From positions 496,001 to 560,000 of the forward strand of contig JAWQEG010001325.1 of the NCBI GenBank assembly GCA_033782935.1: DNA of 64,000 nucleotides. Reading direction: 5' to 3'. This stretch comes from Petrolisthes cinctipes (lineage: Eukaryota > Arthropoda > Malacostraca > Decapoda > Porcellanidae). Below, one piece after another: positions 1 through 10,289 of this stretch. How positions within the stretch are numbered: the stretch's first letter is position 1; every line of letters begins with the position of its first letter. The notes under the pieces are model-generated. The model did not search any database and had not been told where the DNA came from. It worked only from the letters and a program-made list of their open reading frames with translations. A program made the translations under genes and the position numbers.

Positions 1-1537
1 GGACTGTCATTCCCATGTGTTCCCAGTACTGCTACCTGGGTGCGCCAGTCAATATTTGGCCGATTGTCCCTGCCAGACCTCAAGACCATCCCATTGTCCA
101 GGACTTATTGGGTCGTCTCCATGATAGAGAACATGCAGCGTGAGTTGCGTCTTCCCCCATTAATCGAGAGAATTTATTGTAATGTTACTTGCTTCACTGT
201 CAAGTGCCTCCATTTCCCACATCTTTCACCCAATTACTCTCAGTTAGTCAGGACTTCTCTTAGACCAAACTACCCGGTCCCTCCCATACTGCCTGCTGGA
301 CGTACTCTTATAAGGTCTGTTTCCTCTGTGCTCCGTGGTCTTAATATAAATATAATGGTTGCAGACGTCCCCCCAGGGCCCCCTCCATGGATGCTACCAA
401 CACCTGATGTGAGCTTTACACCTACTTCCAAGTCAGCGCTGCCTTTTCTACAGCGGCAGTTGGCTCTGGAACACATAGAAACAGTGACTTCCTCCATCAC
501 AGATCCATACTGCCTCTACACTGATGGCTCATTGCAGGTGGATGGTGCAGCAGGTTGTGCTGTTTTCTCGCCTGACCTGGAGTCACCTCCAGGGGGCTGG
601 GTTGGCCGTCATCTCTGTAACCACTCTAGCTCAACATTGTGTGAACTGTATGCCATTCTGGATGCTGTTAGTGTTGTTTGTCAATGTGGAGTGAATGCTG
701 CCATTTTTTGTGACTCCAAACCTGCCCTTCATTCCCTCTCTAGTGTTTAGCCCATATACTCTACTTTTATTCAGCAGATTTTGTCGTTTTTGGTCTTATT
801 GCGTCATCGTAACTTGACTGTTAAATTTTTGTGGGTGCCATCCCATGTAGGTTTATGTCACAATGGTACAGTTGACAGACTCGCAAAGGAAGCCTGCCAT
901 CTGCCTCCTCGTGGTGTTGGACGTCCTCTCTCCCTGACATGTTACCTTTCTAGTGTTCGCTCCGCCGCTCTCCTCCCTCTACGGCCACGTAGGGATGCAG
1001 AGAGGCCCTTCAGCATCTCCATCACCCATTACGAGTCTGTCTGCCGTCACAAATATTCCTACCATCGTCGAAGCCTCATGGTTCGGAGGCACAATGTAGT
1101 CTCTGCTCGTTTGAGGCTTGGCTACCGGCCACCGTGGCAGGTTGCTGGGATGCAGGGTGAGCCTCCTTTCACTGAGTGTCGCTTGTGTCGAGCGCCTCGT
1201 GCTAACACTATAGAGCACTATTGCCTGGCCTGCCCCACTGTCCGACACTTGCTGCCCCGGTGCCTGCCACTTGATGTGGTTTGTCGACACCTGCTGAACC
1301 ATCAGGTTCTGTAGGAACTTCTGGTACGTCACCCTCGTTTTGGTAGATTTAAGTAGGTCATAATGTAAATATTTGTCCGTATTCTTATGCTTCATTCTGT
1401 TATGTTTGTGTGATGTGTGTGTGTGTGTGGTTGTAGTAATTGAATTCTCATGAGTCCTGCCTACCCTTGTGTATTGTTGTCTGCCTGTTGTCTGACGCTA
1501 CGGCGCAATGAATTAAAAAAAAAAAAAAAAAAAAAAA
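1..1537 (+). pseudogene. 3' half of an I-group non-LTR retrotransposon (RNase H and C-terminal zinc motif), copy A
   Basis: The frame runs from the RT thumb region into an RNase H domain: TDGS around base 521, the CELYAI glutamate, FCDSKPAL and WVPSHVG. A C-terminal C-x2-C-x9-H-x4-C motif follows, then a 3' UTR and a poly(A) tract at 1515-1537. RNase H in this position is typical of the I superfamily (I, R1, LOA and relatives). The frame is broken by an in-frame TAG near 748, where the related minus-strand copy has CAG, and about 240 bp of the thumb region present in that copy is missing near base 125-130. This is the end of an insertion whose 5' part lies left of the window; the equivalent copy at 46634-52036 is complete at both ends. 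Confidence 0.9.
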
Positions 1538-1547
1538 CGTCACAATG
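1538..1547. repeat. 3' target-site duplication of the retroelement, copy A
   Basis: CGTCACAATG directly follows the poly(A) tract. The same 10 bases flank both ends of the sister copy (46624-46633 and 52037-52046). The 5' partner here is outside the window. Confidence 0.8.
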
Positions 1548-2089
1548 TTCCTAGAACATAACATATTAAAATCAGGCCTCATAAATTTCCATAGGATGGT
1601 TCCACCAAGTTAATAATTGTGATGATGATGGTTTTATTTTCTGTCAATTATAACAAATATCTTCAATTTACGAGCATTGTGAACATTGGTAGTAGTGTCA
1701 TGATTGTTGATATTTTACGATAAAATTTGACTGCTCCGACCGAGGTAATATTTTATTATCATTACATACTGAACTTTCACACACTTCAGTTTTGACATTA
1801 CTAAGCGGTTATAGACGGATTGATCAAGGATGCCAACAAAATTCATACATTTAAAGTTAAAGTAGCGAATACCTTGAAAGTCATATCTCTCTCTCTCTCT
1901 CTCTTTCCACACACATTAATTGGCGTGCACAGTTGTGGTTACTAGCATGATATCGTCATGGCCTAAACTCAATTAATATTAATGAAATAAGTTGTCTTGT
2001 GTAAATAGGGTATTGTAAATCACATATAAGGTGCAAGTCAATTTGTATCAGAGTGAAATATCAGAATATTTACTTAAGTATGCCTTGAA
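1548..2089. other. Stretch without a recognised gene
   Basis: AT-rich sequence between the retroelement end and the candidate terminal exon. It holds a (TC)n run near 1885-1904. No coding potential or known repeat was recognised. Confidence 0.5.
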
Positions 2090-2193
2090 TCAACCAACAC
2101 CTTGAACCTCGACTGTATTCATCAACTCCGACACATATGAAGCATCCAACACTTTAAATATATGATTTATGTTTCCATCCTCACCCATTCCAT
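2090..2193 (-). CDS. Candidate alternative terminal exon of cysteine-rich peptide gene A (tentative)
   Basis: On the minus strand a pyrimidine-rich stretch ends in CATAG at 2194. From 2193 an open frame of 34 codons runs to TGA at 2092-2090. It reads in phase 1, the phase in which the six-cysteine exon (3118-2994) ends. The encoded tail has no cysteine, unlike the phase-1 exon at 45604-45477, which fits the family better. A phase match has a one-in-three chance of being accidental, so this is a candidate only. Confidence 0.25.
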
Positions 2194-2194
2194 C

Positions 2195-2993
2195 TATGAT
2201 CACAAAGTAATGTGAACAATAAAGGTTGTGTAAGGTACACTACATAAGGAAAAATATATAATGAATTATCTTTAGTCGGAACTGTCAAGAAACAACTTTT
2301 AATGACAACTGTCAGTACATCAGTACTACGATTTTTAATGTTCATCAAATGTTGGATATTGTTGTTACTGACAAATCTGCGTCATCGTCACAAAATAAAT
2401 ACCATATTAATATGCAATGACTAACTTGAAGGAACGAGCCTATCTTGACTTGTGGGGACTAATGGTGGTGTGGAATGTTATAGCAACACGGTGACGTGCT
2501 TAAATTCCACACTAGAGATATTATTCTTACCTGCAGTAACTATCATTATCGTTATGATGTAGAACATGAAACAAAAACTTCACCAAGTGTTTTTATTATC
2601 TAATAATAATATTTTTATTCACTAATGCATATTGAGCATTCATAAAAATAGCACCTAGCCAAGACATCTGCATTACAGCTTACAGTTCCCTACCCTGCCT
2701 CCATAGAACACCACACCCAAGCGCCTACCATCCCTCAATCAACCTCCCACTGACATGAATCATATTGGTATGTGTTTCGGATACTAGAGTCGACGACACT
2801 TGAGGTTCACACCTTGTGGGTTACACACATTGACAACGCTGGAGTGATGAACGCGGCAGTGAAGGAGACTGTACCACCTCATCGCATCTTTCCCCGTGGC
2901 ACCAGCTCAGCTGCTAGATCCCATCACTTTGCAATCTCTCCTACCCAATGTAGAACTACTGCTTTTCAGAATTCACCAAGTTTGAGTACTTAC
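2195..2993 (-). other. Intron-position sequence after the six-cysteine exon
   Basis: Follows the GTAAGTA donor at 2993. At 2851-2906 it contains the 56 bases that replace the 2.6-kb inserted segment of copy B. Nothing else was recognised. Confidence 0.4.
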
Positions 2994-5900
2994 TAATGCA
3001 ACACGAAGAGTCTCTTCCGTATGGACATTCATTACCGGAAGAAACGAAGTCACAGTTAGCAGGTGACAGTGCGTCTCCACTCAAACACCTTCCACCCAGG
3101 GAACGATGGCAAGCCGTACTACAGACCAGAAGAAAATGTATTATTTATTGGGGTCTCGGTATTTGTTATAATAGGCCTATACATGTTTCAGCCACAATCA
3201 AATATCCACCGACACTTTCCTTCCATCGTATAAATAAATCAGTATTATATCAAAATATAATCATACAACACCTAATGTCAACTTAACCCCCTCAAATTTT
3301 TACAATGAGGTGCTGCAAAATCATACACGTGTTGTTATTTATTACCAAGATATTTACTATGATGGAAGAAGGTGTCGGTGGATATTTGATTGTGGCTGTA
3401 CAGTCACGAGCACTAATAAGTACCCAGGTGTGCTTCGAATACACAGATACAGTAAATGATTGACAATAAGATCTCCATTGGAATTAGTTCGTTGGTGAAT
3501 TGGACTATTCAAGTCTTTAACCAAAGCTGTATACTTATTAGTGCTCGTGACTGTACATAGGCATACCAAAAATAATAATAATTATTATTCACTGTCACAT
3601 CGTCACGGTAAGGATGCATAATATATATAGTCATCTACTATACAAGGCTTCTTCCAATTCCTCCTTGGCCTCCCTCTACTTCTTCCTTCCACTTCTGCTT
3701 TGTATACCTTCTTCTCTAATCTCTCTTCATTCATACGTTCACCATGGTTACACCATTTAAGGATGCTCTTCTCCATCCTCTCGTCTAGACTTCACCTCTC
3801 TTACAATTCTCTCTCACTGACTTGTAACAAACTCTTATCAAACCATCTTACTCCATTAATTAAGGTACATTTTCTGGTACCGTACACTCGCAATCCAAAA
3901 TTTTTATCCAGATCTTGTTGAAGTTTCGAATCATTTGACATACTTTTGAACCAATTACAACGCTTATCCTGTTTCATATTTGCTTGAGCTCGCCTAATAC
4001 TCGTTCAGGCTATTCGAAGTAAGCCTTGATACATATCTTGGATTGCGAGTGTACATTGGAGTGGCTTGATTCCTCCAAAGTATGCGGGGAAACGGGACCA
4101 GAAGTGCAAAAATAATGGTGTTCTGTTGCTTGGAATAATTTGGAGGATTCAGTTGCTCCAGAATTACAAACACAAATTTACGTCTTAATCAATCTTTAAC
4201 ATCTCATTTTTATCACATGGAACTAATTTTTCTCTCTAGCAAATGTATACTTATAGGAGACTTCCTGTTTATTCATCCATTCAACTAAATCAACCTTTAT
4301 CTCTGTAGCTGCCTCCCATCTACGCAAATGTTTATGTCGATTTACAAGTAGGCTACTACTTTGTACAAGTAAGGCATTTGAATTTCTCTGTCTTTTTTCA
4401 CCATCCTTGAGTTCTATAATCCTCTCTTATAGAAATCCTCCTTTTTTGGGCATATATATTAATCAATTGTACATTTATAAAGCCTTGGTATAGATTTTGG
4501 TACACTAATGAATCGCTCATTGTCATATATATCAATATTTCTGTATATGTGTGTTCAAGTTTTTAAGAAGTTAATAAAAATGAACTATGCCTCCTCAACC
4601 CCACCTATCTTAGTGATGAAACAACGACTTGACTTACTAACGGGAGTAACAATAGCCTCCTGGACAACGGTAAGAGCAAGGTAAATATAGCTATATTTAC
4701 CTTGGGTAAGAGGGTCTAGAGCCAAACAAGATCGAGATCTTGGAGACTATTTCGTTGTTGTCGTGTGATGGAGAACTTGTCATTTCGTTTGGGTCCCATC
4801 TCTCCTCTTGGACGTCATTAACGCTTGGCTGTTTCACACAAGTTCATTAATAATCTTTCTTATTTTCCCAGTAGTGTATATAATTAATGAGGTTTTGTAT
4901 TAATGTAATATCCCATTATTACATAACACCATTGGATACAGGTTTTACAATTGTTTAAATTTATTTAGATATAACCTCTACAGACAATATTATTATTTGC
5001 ATTTTTGTTTTAAAAAGGAAACTACATTCATTTTGATATCAGTATATCAATGGATTTAACCCCTCTTTCTCTCGTTGACTCTAATCGTAAGATCTTTGCA
5101 TTTGCACGAGATTATAACCCATGTGCCTGGTTTATCTCAGTCCATCTCATAACATTGTCACTCCAAGCCAAAGGGAGACTGTGTTGCCATCCCCAGAGGC
5201 TGTTTGTGTCATAAATAGTGGCTGCTGATAGGGTTTACCACATCCATACAGTACTACAGAGCAATCAGCTAATATTAATTTCTCAACTGAAAACACAGTC
5301 TATGCGTAGTTTTAAATTATTTGAGACTAACTGACCGTTTGTGACTCCACTGTGTAATCTTACATTAGTTAATATGGAAAGAGCTTTTAATCTGGTCCTT
5401 TAAAACTCCAGTATCATAGTGAAATCTTCGAAAATTCGGTCTAACGACACCAGAAGGAAACATTAAGCAAAGATGGCCACTTTCCTCTTCCTTTTAGAAC
5501 ATTGTCTATCTATTTATATTATTTATTATTATTTATCTGGCGATAATATACCTATTCCTCTCCCACTACTACGATCATGCATTGTATTGTGATTAGAATA
5601 TTCCACGTAATAATTGTAGCATAATGTCTAGGTTTGTAAATACTTGGTTTAATTAACTTGGTTTGCATTTTAAGGGAGTATAAAGCACATTGTTTTGGGT
5701 GGTAAATCTGGAGCAAATGTTTCCTCCAAATTATTCCAGGCAATAGGATACCATTATATTTCTTCATCTGGGAGTGTTTCCTGGTATACTTTGGAGGAAT
5801 CAAGGCACTGAAGTCTATGAAAAGTATACTATCCCCTTAATCACAGAAAAAAAATCCAAGAATTAAGACATGACAACGGTAAAGTTACATCATTAAAAAA

Positions 5901-6658
5901 AATGCAACTATGTGTTACATGAAACTTGTTTTCGTTTGCAATATTCTTTCTGTAAAACAATAGATAATAAAATTACTTCACTTGTATCAAGTTAAACAGC
6001 AATGCAGTCATATCATTGTTACAGTTTGAAATATTCTTTTCGTAAATAATTGAAAATGAACATGATTCACTTTTATCATGTTAAAAAGCAATGGAGTAGT
6101 GTAATTGAAGTTTGAACATGTAATACAAAACCTTACAATAGCTGATATAATGATCTTCCTTATGGAGGTGACTCATGTAAACGTCTGTCTGCTTCCCTCT
6201 ATTCGTTAGGAGGGAAATTGTCCATTATTTTCTAATTTAATAAACGTAGCTACTCACTATTCAAAACAATATATGAGAACATGAAAACAATAGTCAGTAA
6301 ATTGTTTGAGTTACCCATATGTATATTGAAACCTTTTATCCACGATAGTACACTACAGTGCTATTGTGGACAATTATTTTTTTCCACTCAGGGGTGACAC
6401 ATACAGATATCTCACCATTGTTTTCATGTACTCCTATGATTTTATTGCTTTAATTTGTGTGTGTGTCTTTGCTGGAAGTTAGAAGCTACTGCTTGATTAA
6501 TTTATAAGAAAAATATACAACTCACTATTAGAGAAAGGCAGTCAAATGGTTACTAAAGTCACCCCCTATGAGGAAAGAAACTTTTGTCCGCAATAGTACA
6601 TACTGACCTCAGAATGAGCGAGTACCACGAGAGTGATGGTAAGGAGCCAAGCCAACAT
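2994..6658 (-). CDS. Secreted cysteine-rich (defensin-like) peptide precursor, gene A: coding exons 6658-6608, 4828-4701, 3118-2994 (3' end not fixed)
   Basis: Exon 2 starts at ATG 6658 and encodes a 17-residue signal peptide, MLAWLLTITLVVLAHSE, ending in phase 0 at a GTCAGT donor. The exon 4828-4701 (128 nt, after an AAACAG acceptor) encodes about 42 mostly acidic or polar residues without cysteine, probably a pro-region, and ends in phase 2 at CCAAG|GTAAAT. The exon 3118-2994 (125 nt, after TCTGTAG) enters in phase 2 and encodes a domain with spacing C-x7-C-x10-C-x8-C-x7-CC, ending in phase 1 at a GTAAGTA donor. Six cysteines with a terminal CC resemble beta-defensin-like frameworks, but I cannot assign a family. 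The stop-containing exon is uncertain: either 2193-2090 or an exon left of the window equivalent to 45604-45477. Antimicrobial function is inference only. Confidence 0.7.
3188..3398. mobile_element. Tc1/mariner-type MITE with ~38-bp inverted ends
   Basis: The left arm CAGCCACAATCAAATATCC at 3188 is mirrored by its reverse complement ending at 3398, with about two mismatches over 38 bp. In copy B the element (56263-56473) is flanked by TA on both sides. It contains no ORF. It lies in the intron upstream of the six-cysteine exon. Confidence 0.75.
3401..3553. mobile_element. TA-flanked MITE, CAGTCACGAGCAC family
   Basis: The ends CAGTCACGAGCACTAATAAG and their reverse complement bound 153 bp, with TA dinucleotides at 3399-3400 and 3554-3555. 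It shares the left TA with the previous MITE. A related copy is at 37397-37551 and a fragment near 27105-27140. Confidence 0.85.
3885..4051. mobile_element. TA-flanked MITE, CACTCGCAATCC family
   Basis: The inverted ends CACTCGCAATCC and GGATTGCGAGTG bound 167 bp, with flanking TA on both sides. Related copies are at 56960-57124 and 37554-37712, with a truncated one from 46441. Confidence 0.85.
4066..4184 (+). mobile_element. Partial TTAA-MITE (family 1)
   Basis: Carries the core GATTCCTCCAAAGTATGC ... GCTTGGAATAATTTGGAGGA, an imperfect foldback. The right end is at TTAA (4185-4188). The left end is missing and abuts the previous MITE. Confidence 0.6.
4677..4704. repeat. Perfect 28-bp palindrome over the exon 3 donor of gene A
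   Basis: CAAGGTAAATATAG is followed at once by its exact reverse complement. The CAAG|GTAAAT donor of the pro-region exon forms one arm, and the same donor sequence reads on the opposite strand. It is unchanged in copy B at 57751-57778. Confidence 0.85.
5674..5836 (-). mobile_element. TTAA-flanked MITE (family 1) in an intron of gene A
   Basis: TTAA at both ends (5670-5673, 5837-5840), inner ends GGGAGTA and TATCCCC, and the family foldback core on the minus strand. Length 163 bp. Confidence 0.8.
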
Positions 6659-6711
6659 TATTCGTATGGTGTTCTATGTCCTTCGATCTGTCTTGAATGA
6701 CGCAGATATGC
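6608..6711 (-). other. Exon 2 of gene A (start codon, signal peptide)
   Basis: The acceptor could be after 6712 (T-run then ACGAAACAG) or after 6688 (AAGACAG). Either gives a short 5' UTR before ATG 6658. The donor is CTGAG|GTCAGT at 6607. Copy B carries one synonymous change here (ATC to ATT). Confidence 0.65.
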
Positions 6712-7239
6712 CTGTTTCGTAAAAAAAATGTTTGCCCTGTAATAATACTGTAGTTAACGACTGAGGTCCAGCAATGTTCTCATATCTACACCACTTTGGC
6801 AGGTTTTTCGTTGTGGTTATGGTATCAGAACTCGTTCCATCAAACCAAGACTTAGAACCAGAGAAGGGAAAAGATAAAGTGGAGATATGTGCCTTCATCC
6901 CACGAATGATGACCTTTGTCATTTTTTCCCCACAAATTGATACATCATGCAGGGTAAAGAACAGAGCCCAAAGAAATATCAATATATAATTTCCTAAGAT
7001 TTGTTCAGTCTGCGGAGCGGTAGTGCCAGAGACAGCTTCGGGATAGTAAAAAGAGGAGCTGCTGGAAGAGTGACAGAAATTAAATGGTTGTCAGAGGATG
7101 GCAAAGGAACAGAGACACAGAAATTATTGTAGGGAGAGATGCCAAGGGAGAATAACATGTCAAGTGTCTGTAGAGTATGAGTGTTGGTCTAGAACATAGG
7201 TTGGCAGTTGGATATAGGTTACTCAAAATAATTAATTAA

Positions 7240-7398
7240 GGGGATTGTACTTTGTACAGTACTGTACATTAGAGCACCTTGATTACTCCTAAGTATGCCA
7301 CGAAACTGGATTATGTGAGAACAAATAATGTTGGCCTGTTGCTTGAAATTGTTTGGAGGAATAGGTTGTTCCAGGTTTATCAACACTGCATTACCCCA
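7240..7398 (+). mobile_element. TTAA-flanked MITE (family 1)
   Basis: TTAA GGGGATT on the left and TACCCCA TTAA on the right, with the family core between. It lies in intron 1 of gene A. Confidence 0.75.
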
Positions 7399-7402
7399 TT
7401 AA

Positions 7403-8279
7403 GAATAAAGAAGGAGTTGGTAAGCTCTCTTTCGAAATTTGTCGCAGTCGACTTGAGCCGTCCCTTAGAGTTTACAGTAAAGTTCCCCTGAAAAATTACT
7501 TTGGGCTGAGGGTTGGAGGAGACGAGTTGTGCATAGACAATCACAGTGAAGAAAGAGGTACCTAATTAATAAAGTCAGTAATTAAAGGAAGTAATATGTT
7601 GTAACAGAGAACATCCTAGTTTGTGGACTCAAGGTTGTGCAGGAGAGTGACAGGGACATAATGGTGACAGTACCCTCACCTTTGAAACGGAAGAGAGGAA
7701 AGCATGTATGTTGTAGGCAGAAAAGGAGTCCATGAAAACATTGTTTTGGGTGTGTTTGCTTTGCTTCACATTTCAATTAACGAAGGCAATAAGAAATGAG
7801 ACGAAGGGGCTGGTGTACTTTGCTTAATCAGAAAGTGAGAGTTTGTAACTAAATTAAAACATAAATAAATTTATAAAGAAATAAGATAAAGTGAAAAACA
7901 AGAGGCAGTATCCTCAGTCTATCATTCAATTACAATTCCTCGAGTTACAGTTCTTCGAATTCATCTAAAGTATTAACACTTAAGCAATGCAAAATATTCT
8001 TTGCAGGTGGCTATCATCTCAAGAAATTATATTCTACTAATATCTTCATTTATACTTGACTCTGACACTGAAAATAATCCTCCTTCATATAATAACACAA
8101 CCTGGAATTTGTAATGACACAAGATAAAAGGCGACAGTGGCAGGAGATAAGTGTATCTACAGTACATACAGTTTAACAATTAGTAAGTGTAGTCTACAGT
8201 TAGTCATTATACACTAACAAAAGATGACGCTAGCACTCAAAGTGTTACTAAACATAAAGTGACAAGTCAGTAGTGTCTT
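7403..8279. other. Intron 1 remainder of gene A
   Basis: No exon, RNA gene or recognisable repeat was seen. Short ORFs here have no family resemblance and are AT-rich. Confidence 0.4.
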
Positions 8280-8281
8280 AC

Positions 8282-8353
8282 CTGAAGTAAATATCAGCAA
8301 GAGTATAAGGTGATGTAAACACTTGAATGCTGCAAGTTGAGTTGAGGAGAAGT
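8282..8353 (-). other. Non-coding first exon (5' UTR) of gene A
   Basis: It starts at an initiator-like TTCACTT about 30 bases downstream of the TATA box and ends at TTCAG|GTAAGA (donor GT at 8281-8280). It has no ATG in a useful frame. Intron 1 to exon 2 would be about 1.6 kb. Confidence 0.6.
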
Positions 8354-8377
8354 GAACACTCACTGCCACTTCATTGG

Positions 8378-8384
8378 TATATAA
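8378..8384 (-). promoter_or_regulatory. TATA box of gene A
   Basis: TTATATA on the minus strand, about 31 bases upstream of an initiator-like TTCACTT. It is followed by an exon-like stretch with a strong donor. Copy B has the same box at 61492-61498. Confidence 0.6.
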
Positions 8385-8389
8385 GGGAC

Positions 8390-9780
8390 TCTTGCCTGCG
8401 TTCTCACCGGTTGCCAAGAAGGATAAATTATTTTTCTTTCCCTTCCTTTTTGCGATAGGGACGAATGTCAAACACGCTGGGATGGAACGCTATGGATATT
8501 ATTATGGAATTATGTAGTGCCATTACAAAAACTATATATGATAGTAGAGAATTTGGAGGATGAAATTGTTCACAAGGAAGGTGGCAGGTATTCCCACCTA
8601 TGGCTAACAAGAACACATATAAGAAGGGGGACGGGGGATGGGGTGGGGGGAGGTGCCAACACACGCACACGTACACCCTCTCAACAAAACATATGCTTTC
8701 TCAATATGTAAACCATAATTCAAAATAAAATTAATCTTCCTTTTGTAATATTTTGCAGCCAGTTTCAAATTTCTGGGATTGGTTTTGCAGTACAATTCCT
8801 ATTAGGTGTGGATCATTTACTGGTGCAGTTACTTGTTAGTACTGCGGTGTCTAAACAATATTATTAAAATGACCTCGCTATTTTTTTCCTTTGGCATTTT
8901 GACTCCTGTATATTCTCAAACTAATTACTGGTTAACAGCTTATGTGAAACTATTTTTACTCATAATTTTGTGTTTTATTAGTTTATATTTGTTGTATATG
9001 TGTTGAAATCTCGTAAATATTATATTGAATTAAGGACACTTTCTCAGTGTATCTAACCCCAATTAAATGATTCAGGCATTTCCTAAGTTTTAGTTAAGTC
9101 GATCATTATTACCTTAGCCAAAAAGGTGGAGTTATATTGGAGTGTTTGCTTGTCAATATTCTAAATCAATGTTATAAACAAGATGGTTTCATATAATTGA
9201 GGAGAGGTTCCCTGTTATATTAGCACAACATTTTTAGATGACATTGTATCTCTTAATGAATTATTCGGTACTTCCAAATAGCTCTATAATTCTAACACGG
9301 GTACTTCTGTATATCCGTCTCTCTCTCCACGTTTTTTATCCAAGGTGGTAACCCCACGATTGTCCTGTTCCTCTGTCCAAACAGTTATTTCTCCCTAAAT
9401 CGCACCCCTCTCCTCCATTCTTTTTCAGCGGTGACCTGCCCATCCCCACCTCACTCTTATTAATCTTTTTAACCAGACAATCACCCTTCATTTGTTCCAT
9501 GTGGTCATATCACCTCAGCCAATCCATTTGTGTGACCACAAATTTCTTGCTGGGAAAGATCTGCATTCACATTTGTGCTCTCACATGCGTGTCCCTCTAA
9601 CAAAATCATCCCAACATTCCGGATTTCAGAAGAGGAATTACAACTCTTATCAAATCAACAATTATGCTCGATTTTTGTAAGTATGTATGTGTTTCATAGT
9701 GTGCCATACTAGAGCACCCAGGACGAAATAAAAGTTGGGGTATATGGGGAACTCAGGAAGAAGAACCTAATTAGAAGGGC
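8390..9780. other. Upstream flank of gene A, no gene recognised
   Basis: AT-rich intergenic sequence with a G-rich patch near 8630-8650. Short overlapping ORFs on both strands are unsupported. Confidence 0.4.
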
Positions 9781-10289
9781 GATGGCCACCGATAATGGAT
9801 TAAGGCCACAGGGGCGTATTTTCTATGAGCGCGATGAAAACAATATGAATACCACACATTTTGAGACATGTTGCTTTGCGGTCACACTCGATTTTGTCCA
9901 TCGGTGGGGTTTCACAGAGGAATTAGAGGTCAGCAAGTTTTGGGTCAGGGGTTGGGAGGACACTGGACTGGTGATAGGGTGGGTTGGAACTCCCGTTTCA
10001 CCTGTCTGTCCACCTTTGCTGATCTTTTTCGTGTCTCACATACCGTACACTGAGAGTAGTCCAACATACTCCCAAAGACATCACTCTCTTCCTATTTTCA
10101 CAATATAAACAAACACACTACACACCACACCCTTTGTCCAAATACATATCCCACTAAAATTAAATAAATAAAAATTTATGAAGAAAATTAACAATCAAGC
10201 CTCGGAGGCCCCTGGGAATGGGCCAGTAAACTCCCCTCGGCCTGGACCTTTAGTTGACTATCCCCCAAGTTGCCCTGGACCATTGCCTG
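9781..10289. other. Unassigned sequence before the retroelement
   Basis: A 108-codon ORF (9782-10108, plus) is open in both copies but shows two nonsynonymous changes between them and resembles nothing I know. It may belong to an unrecognised repeat. I do not call it a gene. Confidence 0.3.

Larger units (their letters stand above)
1..2850. repeat. Duplicated block 1, copy A (matches 50503-53349)
   Basis: These bases align collinearly with 50503-53349. I count about six differences over the first 1.5 kb and about nine over the next 1.3 kb, mostly single bases and microsatellite length. The left end is cut by the window edge, so the true boundary is unseen. The copy A retroelement insertion and its target duplication are also present in copy B, so the duplication, or haplotype split, happened after that insertion. 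Similarity stops abruptly at 2850/53349. Confidence 0.95.

Noticed and set aside
2521..2580. Donor-like CTGCAG|GTAAGA on the minus strand as an exon end
   Set aside because: The preceding 45 bases recur near 46541 in opposite gene orientation, so this looks like an interspersed repeat; no open frame.
6674..6982. 102-codon minus-strand ORF with hydrophobic start
   Set aside because: Three nonsynonymous changes and a disrupted end in copy B; it lies just upstream of the signal-peptide exon and has no family resemblance.
9782..10108. 108-codon ORF open in both copies
   Set aside because: Copies are too similar for openness to mean constraint, both differences seen are nonsynonymous, and no motif is recognisable.
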